A stretch of 64,000 bases of DNA from positions 1 through 64,000 of the forward strand of contig CAYVHB010000001.1 in NCBI GenBank assembly GCA_964450865.1, given 5' to 3'. Shown piece after piece: positions 44,805 to 52,975 of the stretch. The notes beneath the pieces were generated by a model, which worked only from the letters and a program-made list of their open reading frames with translations, made no database searches and was not told the DNA's origin. Each line of letters starts with the position of its first letter. The first letter of the stretch is position 1. This stretch comes from CAYVHB01 sp964450865. Its GTDB lineage: Bacteria > Bacillota > Clostridia > Saccharofermentanales > UBA5734. The translations under genes were made by a program, and so were the position numbers.

Positions 44805-45362
44805 TCAGACACCTTCGATCTGGCCCTGGCTGAGCAACCGGGCAACCTTCAGCAGACCGATCTGGGTCTTGGCATCACGGATCTCGCCACTGTCAATCAT
44901 GTCCAGGGCCTGTTCCAGCGGGTAAACATGCAGATCGAGGAATTCACCTTCGTCGAGCTGGGACTGGCCAACGGTCAGACCGGTCGCCAGATAGACGGAC
45001 AGCGTTTCGCTGCAATAACCAGGCGAAGGGTAAACCGTTGACAGCAGGGTAATCCTGTCGGCGTCGAGACCGGTTTCCTCGCGCAACTCGCGCCGGGCAC
45101 AGACCAGCGGATCTTCACCCAATTCCAGTTTACCAGCCGGCAATTCCAGCATCTCCATGTCATAAGGCTTGCGGAACTGGCGTACAAGATAGACATGCTG
45201 GCGTTCGTCAAGGGCTACAATACAGGCGCCACCATTGTGGCGGACAATCTCCCGGCTGGCGTGCCGGCCATCGGGTAATACAACTGAATGCAGCTCGACC
45301 TGGAAAACGCGGCCGGCAAACATGGTTTCCTTGCTGACAGTATGTTCGGTAAACAAAAACAT
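44805..45362 (-). CDS. NUDIX hydrolase, ADP-ribose pyrophosphatase-like
   Basis: The 185-residue protein has a complete Nudix box at residues 77-99 (G77, E83, R91-E92, E95-E96, G98). The upstream strand HNGGACIVALDERQHVYLVRQFRKP and the tail region are typical of ADP-sugar pyrophosphatases (NudF/YqkG type), which split ADP-ribose to AMP and ribose 5-phosphate. ATG 45362 follows AGGGGG, a better start than a TTG nine codons earlier. It sits in the proC-rnhA-nudix-ftsK-ygiQ run and is two bases from ftsK. Confidence 0.88.
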   Translation of the reverse strand: MFLFTEHTVSKETMFAGRVFQVELHSVVLPDGRHASREIVRHNGGACIVALDERQHVYLVRQFRKPYDMEMLELPAGKLELGEDPLVCARRELREETGLDADRITLLSTVYPSPGYCSETLSVYLATGLTVGQSQLDEGEFLDLHVYPLEQALDMIDSGEIRDAKTQIGLLKVARLLSQGQIEGV

Positions 45363-45511
45363 CGCCCCCTGCTCTGTTAAAAAATTCAAATGTCATCTGA
45401 TGCCCACTTCATAGTGATGAGATAGGGTGCCGAAGCGCAAAAGCTTTCCAGTCAAGGCGCAACTGTTCTCCTGCTGAAGCACAATTGCCGTCCTGGTCCC
45501 GGCCCCGGATC

Positions 45512-46012
45512 TTATGGATTGCCTGATTCACGGACTGGCTGGCTGGCTGACTCACGTAATTTCCTGATCTCGGCTACAGCCAGCTGGTCACAGCGGTTAT
45601 TATATTCATTATCAGCATGGCCTTGGACCTTGATCCATTCAATCTGGTGAGGCCGGGCTGCCTCCAGCAGGGCCTGCCACAAATCAAGATTGCTGACCGG
45701 GTCTTTGGCCGCGTTTTTCCAGCCGTTGCGCTGCCAGTTATCGAGCCAGCCCCTGGTAAAGGCCGAGACCAGATAGGCACTGTCGCTGTACAGACGGACC
45801 TGGCAGGGCCACTTGAGGGCTTTTAAAGCCTCGAGGGCTGCCGTGAGTTCCATCCGGTTATTGGTGGTGGCAGCCTCACTGCCGCTGATTGTTTTCTCAA
45901 TACCCGGTACCATCAGGATAGCAGCCCAGCCACCCGGGCCCGGATTACCGGAACAAGCCCCGTCCGTATAAATATCAACCTCGGTCCGGGCCCGCTTTCT
46001 GTCGCCTGTCAT
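45512..46012 (-). CDS. rnhA: Ribonuclease HI
   Basis: RNase HI degrades the RNA strand of RNA-DNA hybrids. In the 166 residues the catalytic set is D17 (IYTDGACSGNPGPGG), E55 (NRMELTAAL), D77 (LYSDSAYLV) and D142 (NNRCDQLA), with H132 in the flexible loop. It has no hybrid-binding domain. It begins three bases after the proC stop, so the two are co-transcribed. The family is normally scattered in Clostridia, where RNase HII is the rule; both are present here. Confidence 0.95.
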   Translation of the reverse strand: MTGDRKRARTEVDIYTDGACSGNPGPGGWAAILMVPGIEKTISGSEAATTNNRMELTAALEALKALKWPCQVRLYSDSAYLVSAFTRGWLDNWQRNGWKNAAKDPVSNLDLWQALLEAARPHQIEWIKVQGHADNEYNNRCDQLAVAEIRKLRESASQPVRESGNP

Positions 46013-46015
46013 GCC

Positions 46016-46837
46016 TTATCTGCTGTCTGGCCGCGGCTGGCCAAGGGCCTGGGAGCGCCGCGTAGCCGCCGTGACCGCTTCGATCAGGGTCGCACGCAAA
46101 CCGCCCGCTTCCAGGGCGGCTATTGCCTCGATCGTCGTCCCGCCCGGCGAACAGACCTGGTCCTTGAGTACAGCCGGATGGGTATTGGTTTCCAGCACCA
46201 GCCGGGCAGAGCCAAGCACGGTCATGGCTGCCATCTGCAAGGCCATATCCCGCGGCAGGCCCATGCGCACGCCGCCGTCAGCCAGCGCCTCAATGACCAG
46301 CATGATGTAAGCCGGGCCGCTGCCGGACAGGCCCGTCACGGCGTCCATCGCCGATTCATTGACAGTAAAGACCAGGCCGCTGGCCCGCAGCATCTGCAGC
46401 GTCCAGTCCTGCTGTTCGCGCGATGCCGACTGAAAACAGACGGCACTGACCCCGCTACCAACCAGGGCCGGTGTATTGGGCATGATCCGGCCCAGCGCCA
46501 GGGCGGGGTGATACTCAGTCAGATGATTCATGCGCGCCAGCGTGACGCCGGCGGCAATGGACAGGATCAGCGTGCCATTTGCCAGGCTGGGCGTCAATTC
46601 GCGCAAGACAGCGTCAAAAACCTGCGGCTTGACCGCCAGCAGAACGACATCGGCCCGGGATGCTGCAGCCGGTCCCGATACCGCGGCCTGACAGCCTGTC
46701 TCCTCGGCCAGCTGGGCCGCTTTTTCGGTTTGCTGGTCAAAAATGACGAGATCGCTGGCCGGGATGACCGCCTGACGCAGCATGGCCCGAATTAAAGCCT
46801 GTCCCATCTGACCGGTACCAATCACAGCCAGTTTCAT
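46016..46837 (-). CDS. proC: Pyrroline-5-carboxylate reductase
   Basis: ProC reduces pyrroline-5-carboxylate to proline with NAD(P)H. The 273 residues start with the Rossmann motif AVIGTGQMGQAL and contain LAVKPQ, RIMPNTPALVGSG, and the signature TGLSGSGPAYIMLVIEALADGGVRMGL followed by CSPGGTT. AGGAGG lies upstream of the ATG. It heads a compact leftward set with rnhA, the NUDIX gene, ftsK and ygiQ. Upstream are a candidate promoter (46903-46932) and two 21-base direct repeats. Confidence 0.96.
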   Translation of the reverse strand: MKLAVIGTGQMGQALIRAMLRQAVIPASDLVIFDQQTEKAAQLAEETGCQAAVSGPAAASRADVVLLAVKPQVFDAVLRELTPSLANGTLILSIAAGVTLARMNHLTEYHPALALGRIMPNTPALVGSGVSAVCFQSASREQQDWTLQMLRASGLVFTVNESAMDAVTGLSGSGPAYIMLVIEALADGGVRMGLPRDMALQMAAMTVLGSARLVLETNTHPAVLKDQVCSPGGTTIEAIAALEAGGLRATLIEAVTAATRRSQALGQPRPDSR

Positions 46838-46902
46838 GCAGTCTGTTCCTCCTGAATTTGCCCAAAATTAACGGACCGCCTCATGACAGTCGTTTCAGGC
46901 AA

Positions 46903-46932
46903 ATCATATCACTAATGACCGCCCACGTGCAA
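46903..46932 (-). promoter_or_regulatory. Candidate promoter of proC
   Basis: Minus-strand TTGCAC (46927-46932, weak), an 18-base spacer, and TATGAT (46903-46908). The weak -35 with direct repeats just upstream suits an activator-dependent promoter. Confidence 0.45.
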
Positions 46933-46945
46933 ATGTTCGTTTTGC

Positions 46946-46983
46946 CTGGCTATCATCGTAATATTTCTGGCTATCATCGTAAT
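46946..46983. repeat. Perfect 17-base direct repeat, period 21, upstream of proC
   Basis: CTGGCTATCATCGTAAT occurs at 46946-46962 and 46967-46983. The period of 21 bases puts both copies on the same face of the helix. They end 13 bases upstream of the proC -35 box. The remaining bases to 47136 show nothing further. Confidence 0.75.
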
Positions 46984-47136
46984 CTTGATGTAATCGCGGC
47001 TTAATCAAGCAGTTCGAGGCACATGCTATGATAAGGCGCGGCTGGTTCTGGCGCCGGGGACTTTCGATTGTGATCCCGGCCTGGCGGTATTGTAATCGCG
47101 TGGCGGACTCCCGGCGACTGAGGGAAAACCTGCGCA

Positions 47137-47991
47137 TCAGTGAACCACGCCGGAGAATTGTTCAGTTGCTCCCGGTGACTGAGGAAAAATCTCCGCCAGG
47201 TTCAGCCTGAAACCTGCAAAACAGACTGCCTGGACACTTTCCGCGCCACGCCAGACTGCAAAATGATCCAGCCGGCAGTCTGTAAAATGGTATTGCAGCA
47301 GACATTGCTGCCGTGGATCGACGATCCAGTATTCGCGGATCCCGCCCCGCTGGTAAAGGGCCAGCTTGCTGATCAGGTCCCGCCCGGGATCCTGGGCCGA
47401 CAGGACTTCACAGATCAGCGTCGGGCGACCCTGATATTGCCCTTCGGCGCCCACCTGGTCGGGATCACAGATGACCAGGATATCAGGCTGCACCAGATTG
47501 GGGTCAGCCATCGCCAGGTCCTTGAGGTCGTGAAGCTCGATATCAAGCGGCGCTGGCAGGGCCAGACAGGACTGATCGCGGAAAGAGGCAAAAAAGAGTG
47601 CAAACAGCCGGGATAAAATAACCTGATGGCCCAGCGTCGGCGCACGCATGGCCTGGACCTGCCCGGCAATCAGCTCATGGCGCTGTTCGCGAGCCTCACG
47701 CAACAGACGTTCGGACTCGTCGAACCAGGTGCGCGGCCGCCAATGGGCAGGTTGCGGGCTGACCGCAGCCGCCTCAGCGGATCCGCCGGTTCCGGCTGAT
47801 TCACCGGATCCTGCAACCGGCCCGGTCAGATCAGCCGGGAAGGGGAGCAAGCCAGCCGAGCCATCTTCCCGGAACGCGGTCAGGCGGGCAATGCTGGTGT
47901 TATTCTTGGTTATGATGATATCCTCGTGCTCCGCCAGAGCCAGATACTTGCCAAAAGCATTTTGCACCTCGGTTGATGTAATTCGTTGCAT
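47137..47991 (-). CDS. Fusion of a Phd/YefM-type antitoxin domain and a Uma2 family nuclease domain
   Basis: The first 45 residues (MQRITSTEVQNAFGKYLALA, then IIITKNNTSIARL) match the Phd/YefM antitoxin DNA-binding domain, which usually recognises its own promoter. After an Ala/Gly/Ser/Pro-rich linker, residues about 85-275 match the Uma2 (DUF820) family with a PD-(D/E)xK-type core: QPDILVICD, LICEVLS, then KLALYQRGGIREYWIVDP. The whole protein has 284 residues. The ribosome binding site GGGAGG lies about 12 bases before the ATG. There is no separate toxin gene beside it. The AT-rich upstream region carries many TAGCTA sites, likely bound by the N-terminal domain. What it cuts, if anything, is unknown. 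Confidence 0.75.
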   Translation of the reverse strand: MQRITSTEVQNAFGKYLALAEHEDIIITKNNTSIARLTAFREDGSAGLLPFPADLTGPVAGSGESAGTGGSAEAAAVSPQPAHWRPRTWFDESERLLREAREQRHELIAGQVQAMRAPTLGHQVILSRLFALFFASFRDQSCLALPAPLDIELHDLKDLAMADPNLVQPDILVICDPDQVGAEGQYQGRPTLICEVLSAQDPGRDLISKLALYQRGGIREYWIVDPRQQCLLQYHFTDCRLDHFAVWRGAESVQAVCFAGFRLNLAEIFPQSPGATEQFSGVVH

Positions 47992-48053
47992 AGACGGTTC
48001 TGACCTCCCTTTTATTGACCTGCTGAACCGGTCTGAAATCCTTTCAATCAGAT

Positions 48054-48320
48054 TAGCTATAGCGATTAGCTAATATTGCGCATTATTAACCTAAATACCT
48101 CGATTGATTTAGCTAATACCGATTTTATTAGCTAAATAATGACATTTTTACTATCATTGTAGCTATTTTATTAGCTACTTTGTTTTCATGGGCTTTTTCC
48201 CGCAAAGACGGTCCCGTCTGATCTCGCGAACCAGAAATTGGACCAGAAATACCCGTACGAATTATAATATAGCTAAATCCTGCCAGCTATTATTAGCTAT
48301 TATCAGCTATATTATAGCTA
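48054..48320. repeat. Array of nine TAGCTA palindromes upstream of the antitoxin-Uma2 gene
   Basis: Perfect TAGCTA begins at 48054, 48067, 48110, 48129, 48160, 48172, 48270, 48294 and 48315. CAGCTA variants begin at 48284 and 48304, so the last group (48284, 48294, 48304, 48315) is phased at 10-11 bases. Fewer than one copy would be expected by chance in 270 bases. The region is AT-rich in a GC-rich genome and contains several possible -10 boxes. It is a probable cooperative operator for the Phd-like domain encoded next to it. Confidence 0.75.
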
Positions 48321-48575
48321 ACATGAAGCAAGCGGTCAATGCTGCTGATCGCTCATTCTGCCCGGGCCGGGATCATACCTCTTCCCTGCCCTCGCCAGGC
48401 CAGATTCGCTATATATTTTCGTTTTATTGTGCTTTGTTCACCCGAGATCCTGCAGCCCGCACCGGATGCAAACCCGCCAGAACATGACCCGATGACTGGT
48501 CATTAACCACGGTTCAGAGGGATCTGGCGATGGTAATCGGCGAGAGATTGCCATCACCGCAGACGAAAGCATTCT

Positions 48576-48700
48576 GGATTGATCCGGATCCTGCTGAAGT
48601 CCGGCCAGGACCGGACGGTTGAGCTTGACTCTTTTATCTTATTTTTGACTGGGATATAATTACTTTACAGACGCCACCAGTTTACCCGGATTGATCCGGA
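48576..48700 (+). promoter_or_regulatory. Promoter region of the Clp-kinase-Hsp70 operon with a flanking 13-base repeat
   Basis: TATAAT at 48655-48660 is a perfect -10 box with no good -35 at 16-18 bases; TTGACT at 48628-48633 is 21 bases away, too far. The sequence GGATTGATCCGGA occurs at 48576-48588 and 48688-48700, on either side of the -10. No CIRCE element is present. The weak -35 and flanking repeats suggest regulator-dependent use. Bases 48321-48575 show no gene. Confidence 0.45.
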
Positions 48701-48770
48701 GCATGAATCGAAGCCTCAGGTCATGCCCGTTTCATCTGGCTATATCTGGCTGTTAAGGGAGGGGATTGCC

Positions 48771-51500
48771 TTGCCACATCTGACTACTGCTGCATATCTG
48801 GCATTTCAGCTGGCCGCGTTCGAGGCGGCGACACTCAATCACCCCCTGCTCGAGCCTGAGCATCTGCTGATTGGAGTCTGCAAAGCCTGCGACTACGCCG
48901 ACCAGGCCAATCCGGATCCGGCGAATGTGACGGACAGTGAATGGAGCCTGGCCATGCGGGAATTAAGCGCCTGCACGGTCCTGTTTAACCGCCTGGCCGC
49001 TTCAGACTTGCCACCAGCCCCGTCCGGCGCATCGGGGGCGGTCACACTGGTGCAGTTTCGCCGTCGCCTGCGCGGCCTGGTCAAGCAGCAGCTTCCCAGT
49101 GAATCGTTCAGTGGCCATCGCTCCGATCGCTGTCGCAAGATTTTCAGCCTGGCCGACCAGGCGCAGGCCGCCCGGCAAATCCAGCGAGTGACGATCGTCA
49201 TGTTGCTGCGGGAAGTCCTGGCTTGCCAGGACTCAGTCCCGCTGGATCAGCTTTTCCAGAGCTTGCAGCAAAGCCGGAAGCAGTGGCTTGGCCAGATCAG
49301 GAACGATGACTTGCGGGCCGGCTGGCCCGTGTCCGGCTCCCCTGCCCCAGAGCAGGCTGACCGCCAGCCTGATGCGCACCGCGAACCGGAGGCCAGTACC
49401 CCGGACCAGCGGCCGGGAGCTGCCGGGACGCCGGACAGTGAGGCAGCCCAGCCGGCACCGGTGGACCGGACTGCAGCCAAGGGAGCGCCGGCGACACCGT
49501 TACTTGACAAATTTGGCCGCGATCTGACCACCATGGCCAGGGCCGGCAAGCTTGACCCGGTAATCGGCCGCCGGGACGAAATCCGCACGGTCGCCCGCAT
49601 CCTCTTGCGGCATACCAAGGGTAATCCCCTGCTGGTCGGCGAGGCCGGCGTCGGGAAAACCTGTATTGTTGAGGGGCTGGCCCAACGGATCATGACTCCC
49701 GGGGTTGCCCCGCAGATCCAGATGTTGCGGATTGTCGAGCTCAATCTCAATGCGATTGTCGCCGGTACCAAATACCGGGGCGATTTTGAGGAGCGCCTGG
49801 AAAAGATCATCCGTGAAGCGGCCAGCGACCCCAACATCGTCCTGTTTATTGACGAAATCCATACGATTTTAGCAGCCGGAGCCAGCGAGGAAAGTACTGG
49901 CGCGGCTAATATATTGAAACCGGCCCTGGCTCGCGGCGAAATCCGCTGTATCGGGGCCACCACCACCAGCGAATACCGCAAATATATCGAAAAAGATGCA
50001 GCCCTGACCCGGCGCTTTCAGGTAGTATGGGTCGAGGAACCGACCCGCAGCGAGGCCGTTGCCATTCTCAAGGGGCTGGCCGGCCGCCTGGAGGAACATC
50101 ATCATATCCAGATCCCCGACCCCGTGATCGAGCGCGCGGTTGATTTGTCCATCCGCTATCTGCGCGATTTTCGCCTGCCGGACAAAGCCGTTGACCTGAT
50201 TGACCAGGCTTGCGCGACGCGCCAGCTGCTGACAATCGCGCCTGGCGTTGCAGCCAGTCAGCCGGCGCCGGGCAGTCCGGTCGAACCGGCTGCAATACCC
50301 GGCCAGGCGGAGCGGGCAGGCTGGCCGCTCCTGACAGTTGACGATATCCATGAAGTGGTAGCAGCCAAAACCCGGATCCCGGTCGAACAGATTGCCCTTG
50401 GCGACCAGCGCAAGATCACGGGTCTGCTGCCCTTCCTGCGCAGCCGCATTGCCGGCCAGGACGAGGCCCTGAACACGATCTGCGAAACCCTGACGGCGGC
50501 CAAGGTTGGTCTGCGCGATCCCGGCAAGCCCCTGGCTGTTTTCCTTTTCCTGGGTCCGACAGGCACTGGCAAGACCGAAACGGCCAAGTGCCTGGCTGAA
50601 TATCTGTTTGACGATCCGCAGTCCCTGATCACGATTGATATGTCTGAATATCAGGAAAAGCATGCTTTGTCCCGCCTGATCGGCGCCCCACCCGGCTACA
50701 TCGGCTATGACGAGGAAGGACAACTGGTCTCGCGGATCCGCACCCGGCCCTATTCGGTTGTGGTTTTTGATGAAATTGAAAAAGCTGCGCCGGAGATCTT
50801 TGACATTTTCCTGCAGATTTTCGACGAGGGCCGGCTGACTGACGCGCATGGCCGTACGGTCTATTTTACAGAGGCGATCATTGTCATGACTTCCAATCTT
50901 GGCAACCAGTCCGATGCCGCCCGGCAGCTGCGCCAGCGCATCGGCTTCCCGCTGGCCCAGGAGGCAGCCGCGGCTGCCCGGCCCGTCGCCGCGCCACCAG
51001 CCGGGGCAGATGCCAGGCCCGTCGCCACACCAGCGGCCGGGGCAATCGGCCCAACTGCCGGCCCGGCTGCGTATCCGGGTGCCTCGCCCGTCATTAGCGC
51101 CGACGAAAAGCTGCATGCGGCCTGGCGTCAGACGGTCATCCAGGCCGTGACCGCGACGCTGCGGCCCGAAATCATCAACCGGATCCAGAAGATGATCTTC
51201 TTCTACCCGCTCAGTCGCGCTGCCATGGACCTCATCGTGAACCGCCTGGTCTGCAAGCTCAATATCCAGCTGGCTGCCCGTTCCCTGAGCCTGCAGCTGG
51301 ATACCACGGCCCTGAACCTGATCATGGAACAGGGATTTAACCAGGTTTATGGCGCCCGCGAGACGCAGCGGACTTTTGAACGCCTGATTACAGAACCGCT
51401 GGCCCGTCTGATTGCCGATGGCCAGTTCAGCCCGGGCCAGGCCATCCTGGCCAGTGCTGGACCACAAGGACTGCACTTTACGGTTTGTCCAGGCCCGTGA
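48771..51500 (+). CDS. ClpC/ClpA-like AAA+ unfoldase lacking the M domain
   Basis: The 909-residue protein has a Clp-N domain (HLTTAAYLAFQLA, LEPEHLLIG), two AAA modules with Walker A GEAGVGKT (290-297) and GPTGTGKT (595-602), Walker B LFIDEIHT and VFDEIEKA, and the pore loop GAPPGYIGYDEEG. Between the modules, where ClpC has a coiled-coil M domain and ClpB a longer one, there is only an Ala/Pro-rich stretch. An IGF at 724-726 aligns with the VGF loop by which ClpC docks to ClpP; a roughly 50-residue Ala/Pro/Gly insertion follows it. Start is TTG 48771, six bases after GGGAGGGG. It probably unfolds proteins for ClpP or for the Hsp70 encoded downstream. Confidence 0.88.
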   Translation: MPHLTTAAYLAFQLAAFEAATLNHPLLEPEHLLIGVCKACDYADQANPDPANVTDSEWSLAMRELSACTVLFNRLAASDLPPAPSGASGAVTLVQFRRRLRGLVKQQLPSESFSGHRSDRCRKIFSLADQAQAARQIQRVTIVMLLREVLACQDSVPLDQLFQSLQQSRKQWLGQIRNDDLRAGWPVSGSPAPEQADRQPDAHREPEASTPDQRPGAAGTPDSEAAQPAPVDRTAAKGAPATPLLDKFGRDLTTMARAGKLDPVIGRRDEIRTVARILLRHTKGNPLLVGEAGVGKTCIVEGLAQRIMTPGVAPQIQMLRIVELNLNAIVAGTKYRGDFEERLEKIIREAASDPNIVLFIDEIHTILAAGASEESTGAANILKPALARGEIRCIGATTTSEYRKYIEKDAALTRRFQVVWVEEPTRSEAVAILKGLAGRLEEHHHIQIPDPVIERAVDLSIRYLRDFRLPDKAVDLIDQACATRQLLTIAPGVAASQPAPGSPVEPAAIPGQAERAGWPLLTVDDIHEVVAAKTRIPVEQIALGDQRKITGLLPFLRSRIAGQDEALNTICETLTAAKVGLRDPGKPLAVFLFLGPTGTGKTETAKCLAEYLFDDPQSLITIDMSEYQEKHALSRLIGAPPGYIGYDEEGQLVSRIRTRPYSVVVFDEIEKAAPEIFDIFLQIFDEGRLTDAHGRTVYFTEAIIVMTSNLGNQSDAARQLRQRIGFPLAQEAAAAARPVAAPPAGADARPVATPAAGAIGPTAGPAAYPGASPVISADEKLHAAWRQTVIQAVTATLRPEIINRIQKMIFFYPLSRAAMDLIVNRLVCKLNIQLAARSLSLQLDTTALNLIMEQGFNQVYGARETQRTFERLITEPLARLIADGQFSPGQAILASAGPQGLHFTVCPGP

Positions 51501-51584
51501 ACCAGGAAAATGCCACCACCAGGCCGGCCAGGAAACCCGGACCGCCCGAAGGTCCGGCTGGAGCCGGCAGACAGGAGACAGGCC

Positions 51585-52868
51585 ATGCGCGATTACAAGA
51601 CGCCGCCATCGTCAGAAGAACCCTTTGAATTGCTGCGCCTGCTCGGTACTGGCGCCTTTGCCCAGACCTGGCTGGCCAGGGTCCTTGATCCGGACCTGGT
51701 CGAGGAATGGCACACGGATGAGGTCGCGGTGAAAATCCCCCTGAGCAAGGCCAAGGAAGCGGTGCTGCGCAAGGAGGTAGAGCTCAATGGCAGTCTTTAT
51801 ATGCGCCTGTCCGAGGTCGAATCCCATCACATCTGCCGCTACCTGGGCTTTTGCGTCTTTGACAACAAGGTCGTCATGGTCATGGAGTATGTGTCCGGCG
51901 GCAGCCTGCGCAAGCTGATCGGCCGGCCTGGTCTGTGGCACCCCCTGCCGCTGACGGTGGCGATTGCCATGATGCACGGCATACTGGCCGGCCTGGCTGT
52001 CATTCACAATAACCAGATCGTGCATCGCGATATCAAGCCGGAAAATATCCTGCTGAAGGATAACGAACCGCAGATCAGTGACCTGGGCATCGGCCGGATG
52101 CTGCGCCAGCATGAGATCGCCTCAACCATGGTCGGCACGCTGTACTACATGGCGCCGGAGATGCTCCAGGGCAAAAAAGAAAGCGGTGGTCCTTCCTTTT
52201 ATTCGGATATCTGGTCAGTCGGGGTCACCTGCTATGAAATGATCTGTGGCGCGTTTCCCTTTGGCATTGAGCTGGATACCCCGCTGGCCATGATCACCCA
52301 GCTGATCATTGACCCGGCCGTTGATCTGGTCTTTCCGCCGGATCTGGCGATTCCCGAACGCCTGCAGCGCATCCTGCGCAAATCGTTGCAGCGTGACCCG
52401 GCCTGCCGTTACCAGAATGCCGAAGACATGCTGCAGGACGTCGAACAGCTTGCCCTCAGCGACGAGGAGTTGCTGGAACGCCAGCTCGTCGTCTGGCAGT
52501 CCGGGACCCTCAATCCAGAACAGATCGCGGATATCAATGCCCATTTGCCTGAGCTGATTGAGCAATTCCCGCATTCCGGCAAGCTTTACCAGTTTATTGG
52601 TGAGTTTTATAACAAGTGCGGCCAGTATGACAAGGCTATCGAGGCTTTCCAGACCGGTATCGGCTGCAGCACCAGTCCCGCCATGCTGCATTGGGGCCTG
52701 GCCATGGCTTATGTCAATAAAAAGGATGACCTGACAGCAGTCCAATGCCTGCAGCAGGCATTACAGGCCGGTCTGGAACGCAGCCTGGCCCGCTATGCCC
52801 AGATCATGCTCGATAACCTGCAAAAAAAGCTCGCTGCCAGCCAGCAGCTGCCGGCGCCGCCAGCCTGA
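51585..52868 (+). CDS. Soluble Ser/Thr protein kinase with TPR-like C-terminal region
   Basis: The kinase domain fills residues about 14-280: glycine loop GTGAFAQTW (21-29), K50 in AVKIP, E64, catalytic HRDIKPEN with D149, SDLG with D166 in place of DFG, and APE at 190-192. All catalytic residues are present, so it should be active. The C-terminal 120 residues contain helical repeats like TPRs (FIGEFYNKCGQYDKAIEAFQTGI, then a second). There is no membrane segment and no PASTA repeat, unlike the housekeeping PrkC. ATG 51585 follows AGGAG. It lies 84 bases after the Clp gene. No PP2C phosphatase is encoded in the operon. Confidence 0.93.
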   Translation: MRDYKTPPSSEEPFELLRLLGTGAFAQTWLARVLDPDLVEEWHTDEVAVKIPLSKAKEAVLRKEVELNGSLYMRLSEVESHHICRYLGFCVFDNKVVMVMEYVSGGSLRKLIGRPGLWHPLPLTVAIAMMHGILAGLAVIHNNQIVHRDIKPENILLKDNEPQISDLGIGRMLRQHEIASTMVGTLYYMAPEMLQGKKESGGPSFYSDIWSVGVTCYEMICGAFPFGIELDTPLAMITQLIIDPAVDLVFPPDLAIPERLQRILRKSLQRDPACRYQNAEDMLQDVEQLALSDEELLERQLVVWQSGTLNPEQIADINAHLPELIEQFPHSGKLYQFIGEFYNKCGQYDKAIEAFQTGIGCSTSPAMLHWGLAMAYVNKKDDLTAVQCLQQALQAGLERSLARYAQIMLDNLQKKLAASQQLPAPPA

Positions 52869-52975
52869 CCCGCCGGTCAGTCGCATCGACAGCTGGACGC
52901 TGAGCGATCAGCCTGATCCAGGGCCGGCAGTCCGCACGTTGCATATTCCCGTTGTGAATAAGGAGAACGAGCCAT

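Noticed and set aside
48054..48320. Reading the TAGCTA repeats as a CRISPR array or replication origin
   Set aside because: The units are six bases with irregular spacing, without conserved spacer length or DnaA-box sequence (TTATCCACA). An operator array fits better.
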